Source of the DNA: Ophiosphaerella korrae
Lineage: Eukaryota; Ascomycota; Dothideomycetes; Pleosporales; Phaeosphaeriaceae
Direction: 5' to 3'
DNA: 13,221 bases
Assembly: GCA_028456385.1 (NCBI GenBank)
Contig: JALNQF010000829.1
Location: 1 to 13,221, forward strand
Made by a program: the position numbers and the translations under genes. Positions 8,544 to 13,221 of the stretch are shown here, piece by piece (position 1 is the stretch's first letter; every line of letters starts with the position of its first letter). The notes beneath the pieces were generated by a model, which was given only the letters and a program-made list of their open reading frames with translations, was not told where the DNA came from and made no database searches.

Positions 8544-9727
8544 AATAGATTAAGATAGAAATAAGAAAAGCTTATAAAGAAATAGAAAAACTTAAGATCT
8601 AAGAAAAACTTATAAAAGTATATAGAAGAATATATATACTTAGTAAAATATTAAGAAAGTTTATTTAATAGTTTTATAAACTACTAGTATATAGATACTA
8701 AGGTATTAATAAAATACTAGATAAGCTTTTAAAAGACTACTATATTCTAAAAGTAAAATAATAAGTAATAAAAGTACTATAAGACTATATAAAATACTAT
8801 AACTAGTTAAAATACTTAAATAACTATAAAAAGTTATTATAATAGACTTTATTATAAAGCTACCTAAGTTTAAAGACTTAATATTAGGAGTTACATATAA
8901 TAGAATCTTAATAATAGTAAAAAAGTTTATAAAGTTCTTATACTTTAAACTATATTAAAGGAAAAGTAAGATAGAAGTTACTATATACTAGTTTCTAGGA
9001 ACTATAATTAGCTAATATAGCTTCCTAGATAAAATTATTATAGATAAAGATATAAGATTTATATTAAACTATAGAAAATAATAATAGTAATATTAAGAAT
9101 CTAATATATAATAGTAATAGTATACTACCTATAAATAAATAAATAGTTAAAATATATAAACTAGATAGTAGAGTAATACCTAAGATACTACCTTAACTAT
9201 AACTAGAGTAATTAGGTATAGTTACTACTTATAGTATAGTTAGTATATAATAGTATAAAGAATATAGTAATAAGAATCTTACTTTTCTTTATAAACTATA
9301 GATTTAACTCTAATATATACTAGATACTAAAATCTAAAGTATTTTAGTTTTTAAAAAGAAAAAACTTTATAAATAAACTTACAAAGATATATAATTAACT
9401 ATAAAATAATATAAAACTTTTATAAGATTAAATAGTAAAGTACTATTATAAAAAATACTAAAAAAGACTTTAATTTAAAGAAGACGAAAAAGTATAGTTA
9501 GTAAGAAGAAATATTAAAAGTAAATAATTAAGTTTAAAACTAAATTATATAAAGATAAAACTATATAAAATTAAAGAAGAAGTTATACAAGTTATAATTA
9601 AGCTAAGACTACTAGATAAATAAAGATATAACTAATATTTTATATAGTACTACTAGAAAAAGTACTATAAAAAGTAAAACTACTAGTATATAAAGTAGAT
9701 ATATATAGAGAATAAGTATAATAAAAA
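8544..9727 (+). pseudogene. Copy C: integrase, 5'-truncated and diverged
   Basis: Homology to copy B resumes directly after the LTR, at a point equivalent to about 6075 in B, just upstream of the zinc region. The text near 8675-8780 reads FYKLLVYRY*GINKILDKLLKDYYILKVK. Two catalytic Asp codons remain (8845-8847 and 9043-9045, the x65 spacing). A one-base loss near 9066-9072 then shifts the frame. The Glu codon of the other copies (TTA-GAA) has become TTA-AAA, giving Lys. This copy has more differences than A and B have from each other, and RIP damage is heavier. No gag, protease or RT of this copy is present in the window. Confidence 0.87.
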
Positions 9728-9874
9728 GTTAAAAAAATCTTATAGTATTAATTCTATAATAAAAAGAATTACTACTTAGTAAAATAGATAAGTATAAATA
9801 AAAAAAGATAACTATAAGAAAATATATAAAAACTAGAGAATAATCTTAATTACTTTAAGAAACTAAAAGAGTTC
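9728..9874 (+). pseudogene. Copy C: C-terminal chromodomain
   Basis: Again 49 codons: VKKIL*Y*F, NKKNYYLVK*ISINKK, then KLENNLNYFKKLKEF and a TAA at 9875. Gly of the 'GY' turn is now Ser (AGT) and the core Trp is a stop. It has the same length as in the other three copies. Confidence 0.85.
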
Positions 9875-9899
9875 TAAAATTAAAATCTTCTAGAACGCT

Positions 9900-10626
9900 T
9901 TATAGTAAACTAAGAAAATTAGTAATACTACTAATAGATAAAGAAGAGATAAAAGTACTTAATATAGTAAGAGCTAGAGTAGCCTCTATAGTAGTCTTAA
10001 AATTAAGCTTAGACACTAAGAAAATAGCTTACTTAATAGACTTTATATTATTTAAGGCTTTTATTTTATAAAGATAAATAAAGTAAGTATAATTTTTTAC
10101 TTATATACTTAGAATCTAATTACGTTCTTTTTTAGCTTCTATAATCTATTTAACTAGTATATCTTAAGTATAGTTAATAGCTCTCTTTATTATAAATAAG
10201 TATAGACGTAAGAATTACTATTATTAACTTATACTCTACTAGAGATATACTAGAAAGGTTATAAAATAACTAGGTATAAGCCTAAATATATATCTTATAA
10301 GCCTTACTATATTTTAAAAAAATATTATTTAATAGAAAGTTTAAAGATATATAACGTAAATAAATATATATTATATTACTATAACGTAATATACAATCTA
10401 CTAATTAAAGGTAATAAAGAGTAGACTTAGTAGGTATAAAGAGAGAAGATAAAGAACTTAATAATAATAAGGAAATAAGATTAATAACTTTAGTACTAAA
10501 ATAAAATAATAAAGACTTACTTAAAAGAAGAGATAGTATAATAAGTATAATAAGAGAAATTAAGATAGAACTAATTAGTTCTAACCTAAGTATAAATAAA
10601 GTATAAGATTAGTAGAGTAATAACTT
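9900..10626 (-). pseudogene. Copy C: diverged antisense accessory frame
   Basis: The region between chromodomain and LTR is 768 bp here against 723 bp in A, B and D, a difference of 45 (a multiple of three). The minus strand still reads AINYT*DI, then IIEAKKERN, YLYKIKALNNIKSIK*A, SKLNFKTTIEATLALTIL and SISSITNFLSLL, ending with TAA at 9900-9902. Compared with copy D, about 40 percent of positions over some 70 codons are identical. Many others are conservative (Asp/Glu, Phe/Tyr, Leu/Ile). The offset of 55 bases between the GAGTATAAG site and the GCTATTAAC site, which sets the frame change, is the same as in D. This protein-level persistence in a diverged copy is the main reason to treat the antisense frame as a former gene. 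Confidence 0.55.
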
Positions 10627-10642
10627 AGATTAGGAAATAACT

Positions 10643-10938
10643 TATAACCTAAATATATAAGACGTAAAGTAATCTATAAATATATATAATAAATTAAAGT
10701 AATCTATATAGTTATATAAATAGAATAATAGAATTATATATAGAATAAGATATATATTATTAAAATAGTATTAGTAATTTAATTTCTTAACTATAGAGTA
10801 ATAATACTTAATAATTATAAGATATCTCCTATTATTCTTAGTATATTATAGATTATAGCCTAAGCCTTTATTATTAACTTTTAATTTACTAATACTCTTT
10901 AGTAGTTACTTATAGTTAATATTAAGTAACCCTATAAG
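10643..10938 (+). repeat. Copy C: LTR-like end, diverged and shortened
   Basis: It begins TATAACCTAAATA in the same place relative to the antisense frame as the LTRs of A and B. Near 10757-10815 it shares GTATTAGTAATTTAAT and CTTAACTATAGA with the LTR at 1800-2172. It lacks the full 54-bp tandem repeat; instead TAAAGTAATCTATA occurs twice (10635-10720 region). The 3' end is uncertain: similarity fades after the TTTACTAATACTCTTTAGTAG stretch near 10887-10907. Confidence 0.5.
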
Positions 10939-11273
10939 AAAAGTTTTATCTTAAGTATTTTAGTATTAGCTTTAAATATAATTTCTAAGTTATAAAACTT
11001 ATATAATAAGAGCTTATTAGCTATATTTTTATTAAAATATAGTAAAAAGTTACTATATATATTATATTAGTTAGGTTTTAGAATATCTTCTAGCTTAGAG
11101 ATTTTAACTAGTATATAGAACTAATTATAGTTATTTTTAGTTACTACTTTTTTATTAAATATAGTTAGTAGAATACTATTTAATGTTATAGAAACTAATT
11201 TATAATTTAGTTAATTATTATAAGCTTACTTTATATAAATTCTTAGAATTATTAAATTTTAGCTTATATCTAT
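10935..11273 (-). pseudogene. Unidentified coding-like relic
   Basis: The minus-strand frame starting with codon 11271-11273 stays in register for 113 codons with only four in-frame stops (TAA or TAG). Random frames nearby hit a stop roughly every 8 codons. It reads, for example, LNSILLTIFNKKVVTKNN, FYILVKISKLEDILKPN and YSNFLLYFNKNIANKLLLYK. The composition is Lys/Asn/Leu/Ile-rich, partly because of AT bias. I do not recognise a family, and it does not match any part of copies A to D. CpA and TpG are scarce here too, so it was also hit by RIP and was presumably repeated. It could be a piece of another transposon or a duplicated host gene. The remaining 11274-11330 shows nothing distinct. Confidence 0.4.
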
Positions 11274-11330
11274 TAAAATACTCTAAAAAGAAACTTATAA
11301 AAGTAAGCTTTAATTATATTACTTTACTAT

Positions 11331-11704
11331 TGTAATAGGTATACTAGAGTCGACTTCCTAATAACCTTTAGGTTATTAGTAGATTATAAGGTAATAATAA
11401 AAGCTTGTATTATAATTAGTAATAACTATAAATAATAGTTAATTTATGTATATAATATTAAGTATTAGCGTTCTAGATTAAAGATTAGATTACTAATACT
11501 ATCCTAATAATACATATTACTACTAACTATATACCTATATTTCTTAGCTAGCTTCGTACTTTATATTTACTAAGATCGCGAATTATAAATTTATTATATA
11601 CTTAGCTTTATACTTTATATTTACTAAGATTATAAATTGTAAATTTATTACGTATCTCTACTATAGTTAGTTTCCTAATTAAGTTTATTACTCTATAGGT
11701 TATA
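11331..11704 (-). repeat. Copy D: LTR, inverted
   Basis: The 374-bp LTR is in reverse orientation: its 3' end (TGTAATAGG on the plus strand, from 11331) keeps the unmutated TG, i.e. CA on the element strand. Its 5' end is GGTTATA at 11698-11704. It contains the 54-bp tandem repeat (about 11545-11655) and the best preserved hairpin (11358-11379). Length equals that of the copy B LTR. It is the only LTR in the window in this orientation. Confidence 0.8.
11358..11379. repeat. 22-bp hairpin in the copy D LTR
   Basis: CTAATAACCT, a TT spacer and AGGTTATTAG form a perfect 10-bp stem. In copy A the same site has a different but still paired stem sequence. Confidence 0.6.
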
Positions 11705-11720
11705 CGTACTATTATTATCT

Positions 11721-12402
11721 ATAGTAGGGCTAATTAGCTTAAGTTAGTTTTCTCTTATTATAACTATAATACTATTCTCCTCTTTAGGTAAGTTCTTATT
11801 TTCCTATCTTAGGCCTAAAGTTATTAGTCTAATTTCTTTATTTATTTTAAGTTCTTTATTATTCTTTATATCTTCTTATTCTAATTATAATAAACTTCTT
11901 CTTATTACTTATATTACTTGTAATAAGGTTAAAATATTTCTTTACGCCTATTATACTTAATTAAAGCTTACTTATCTTATATCTTTAAAAGATAGTAAGT
12001 ATTATAATAAGTATATTCTTACTAATATTTAATATAAATATACTCTTTCTAGTATTTCTCTTATAGAGTATAAGTATTTATTTTTTATATAATCTCTTTT
12101 TACTAAATTATATAGAGTAAGCTATTAACTAAGCTTAAGAGATACTATTATTAAAGCTTATAGAGGCTAAAGCTAAGTATAAGTTAACTCTTTATAAGCT
12201 AGTAGATCTTTATTCTTATATTAAGTATCTTTATAAGATAAAGGCTTATAAGAACGCTAAATTATCTAAATAGTCTTATACCTTAGAAGCTAAGATAAAC
12301 CTTAAGGATACTATAGAGGCTACTCTAGCTCCTATTATATTAGACGTTCCTAGTGTCTCTTTATTTACTATTAGTAGTGCTAGTTTTCTTAGTTTACTAC
12401 TA
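11721..12402 (+). pseudogene. Copy D: antisense accessory frame (reads on the plus strand because D is inverted)
   Basis: This is the most open copy of the accessory frame. In the frame of codon 11724-11726 it is stop-free from 11748 to 11957 (70 codons). It continues through the Cys motif with only TAA codons that may have been Gln. The former Cys codons are at 11943, 11952, 11973, 12003, 12012 and 12033, all now TAY. From codon 12139-12141 the better frame is shifted by one base. It then runs to 12444 with a single TAG (12271-12273) in 102 codons, reading LIEAKAKYKLTLYKLVDL, YLYKIKAYKNAKLSK and TIEATLAPIILDV. The frame change may reflect an old frameshift, two overlapping frames or a spliced intron. 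The homologous region is 723 bp, as in A and B. Confidence is moderate that this was a gene and low on what it did. Confidence 0.6.
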
Positions 12403-12427
12403 AGTGTTCTAAAAGGTTTTAACTTTA

Positions 12428-12574
12428 GAACTCTTCTAGTTTTTTAGAGTAGTTAAAGTTATTTTCTAGCTCTAATATATCTTCTTATAGTTATCTTTTT
12501 TTATCTATTCTTATCTATTTTACTAGGTAGTAGTTTCTTCTATTATAGAATTAGTACTATAAGATTTTTTTAAC
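12428..12574 (-). pseudogene. Copy D: C-terminal chromodomain
   Basis: On the minus strand it reads VKKIL*Y*F, NRRNYYLVK*IRIDKK, then LELENNFNYSKKLEEF and TAA. It is exactly 147 nt, as in the other copies, with Trp positions as stops and the turn Gly as Arg. Confidence 0.85.
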
Positions 12575-13085
12575 TTCTTATTCTTTTTATTCTCTATTTA
12601 TATCTACTTTGTATACTAGTAGTTTTACATTTTATAGTACTATCTTAAGTAGCGCTATATAGAAAGTTAGATATATCTTTATTTTATCTAGTAACTTTAG
12701 TTTAAATATAACTAGTGTAACTTCTTTTTTAATTTTATATAGTCTTATCTTAACATAGTCTAGTTTAGAACTTAGTTGTTTACTTTTTATATTCCTTTAT
12801 ACTAACTATACTTTTTCTCTCTCTTTAAATTAAGGTCTCTTTTAGTATTTTTTATTATAGTACTTTACTATCTAATCCTATAAGAACTCTACGTCCTATC
12901 TTAGTTAATCGTGTATATCTTTAAGTCTATTAGTAAGGTTTTCTCTTCTTAAAGACTAGAATTCCTTAGTTCTTAGTATTTAATATATACTAGGGTTAAA
13001 TCTATAGTTTATAAAAAAGAGTAATACTTTTATTACTATATTCTTTACGCTATTATATACTAACTATACTATAGTAGTGTTACTA
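12575..13085 (-). pseudogene. Copy D: integrase C-terminal part, truncated
   Basis: This minus-strand segment aligns with copy A from about 425 to 929. The site TATAGTATAG lies exactly 645 bases from the chromodomain end in A (431), B (6801) and D (13073). The core with the DDE triad is absent, because the homology stops at about 13075-13090, some 70 bases short of the position of the catalytic Glu. The missing 5' part is therefore a break, not decay, made by deletion or rearrangement. GTTTATAAACTATAG-type text and the LDYIKI-like block are shared with the other copies. Confidence 0.82.
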
Positions 13086-13090
13086 ATTAC

Positions 13091-13118
13091 TTAAGTAAGA
13101 GTAATTACTCTTACTTAA
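13091..13118. repeat. 28-bp perfect palindrome at the edge of copy D
   Basis: TTAAGTAAGAGTAA is followed directly by its reverse complement, with the centre between 13104 and 13105. TAATTACTCTT occurs three times, starting at 13102, 13116 and 13128, so the palindrome sits in a short degenerate tandem array. It starts within about 15 bases of the end of copy D homology. It could be the end of another element or a by-product of the rearrangement that truncated D. It could in principle extrude as a cruciform. Confidence 0.7.
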
Positions 13119-13221
13119 TTACTCTTTTAATTACTCTTTTTTTAAAAAGTATAAAATAATACTATAAATTACTATCTTATTAAATATTTACTAATAAATA
13201 TTTAAATAAAGTTAGAATATT
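13119..13221. other. AT-rich tail with no recognised gene
   Basis: It contains two copies of TAAATATTTA (13181-13190 and 13195-13204), each itself palindromic, and a T-run near 13136-13143. I see no homology to copies A to D and no coding signal. Confidence 0.4.

Noticed and set aside
12139..12444. A live small gene on the plus strand, open apart from one TAG.
   Set aside because: It is the antisense accessory frame of inverted copy D. It lacks an ATG, has a stop, and shows the same RIP pattern as the other copies.
1..13221. A mitochondrial or plastid genome, suggested by the very high A+T content.
   Set aside because: The content is repeated Ty3/Gypsy pol, chromodomain and LTRs, and no organelle gene, tRNA or rRNA could be recognised.

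Overview
This window is an AT-rich block of dead retrotransposon DNA, almost certainly from a filamentous ascomycete. CpA and its complement TpG are nearly absent and TpA dominates, while CpG, CpT and CpC survive. That is the footprint of repeat-induced point mutation (RIP), which turns CpA into TpA on both strands. I find no intact protein gene, tRNA, rRNA or CRISPR array. Every recognisable reading frame is a RIP-ruined Ty3/Gypsy chromovirus frame. Gln and Trp codons have become stops, Cys and His have become Tyr, Gly has become Arg and Asp has become Asn.

Layout. Copy A (+, 1-2172) is entered in the integrase and continues through a chromodomain, an antisense accessory frame and an LTR (1800-2172). 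Copy B (+, 1800-8543) uses that same LTR as its 5' LTR. It carries gag with two zinc knuckles, a gag-pol linker, protease, RT, RNase H, integrase, chromodomain, antisense frame and a 3' LTR (8170-8543). Copy C (+, 8544 to about 10938) begins abruptly in the integrase N-terminal region, directly after B's LTR. It is a more diverged relative. A stretch of about 390 bp (10939-11330) holds an unidentified coding-like relic on the minus strand. Copy D (-, 11331 to about 13085) is an inverted 3' half: LTR, antisense frame, chromodomain and integrase C-terminal part. The last 130 bases are AT-rich and include a 28-bp perfect palindrome.

How the parts worked together. Before mutation, gag formed the particle and protease, RT/RNase H and integrase made and inserted the cDNA. 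The C-terminal chromodomain probably steered insertion to marked chromatin. The most unusual part is a conserved frame on the opposite strand, filling the 723 bp (768 bp in C) between the chromodomain and the 3' LTR. It shows a six-cysteine motif (C-x2-C-x6-C-x9-C-x2-C-x6-C) followed by a Lys/Leu-rich, helix-like tail, and it is recognisable in all four copies.

Copies A, B and D have no net length difference across more than 1.3 kb despite dense transitions, so RIP rather than slow decay accounts for most of their damage.
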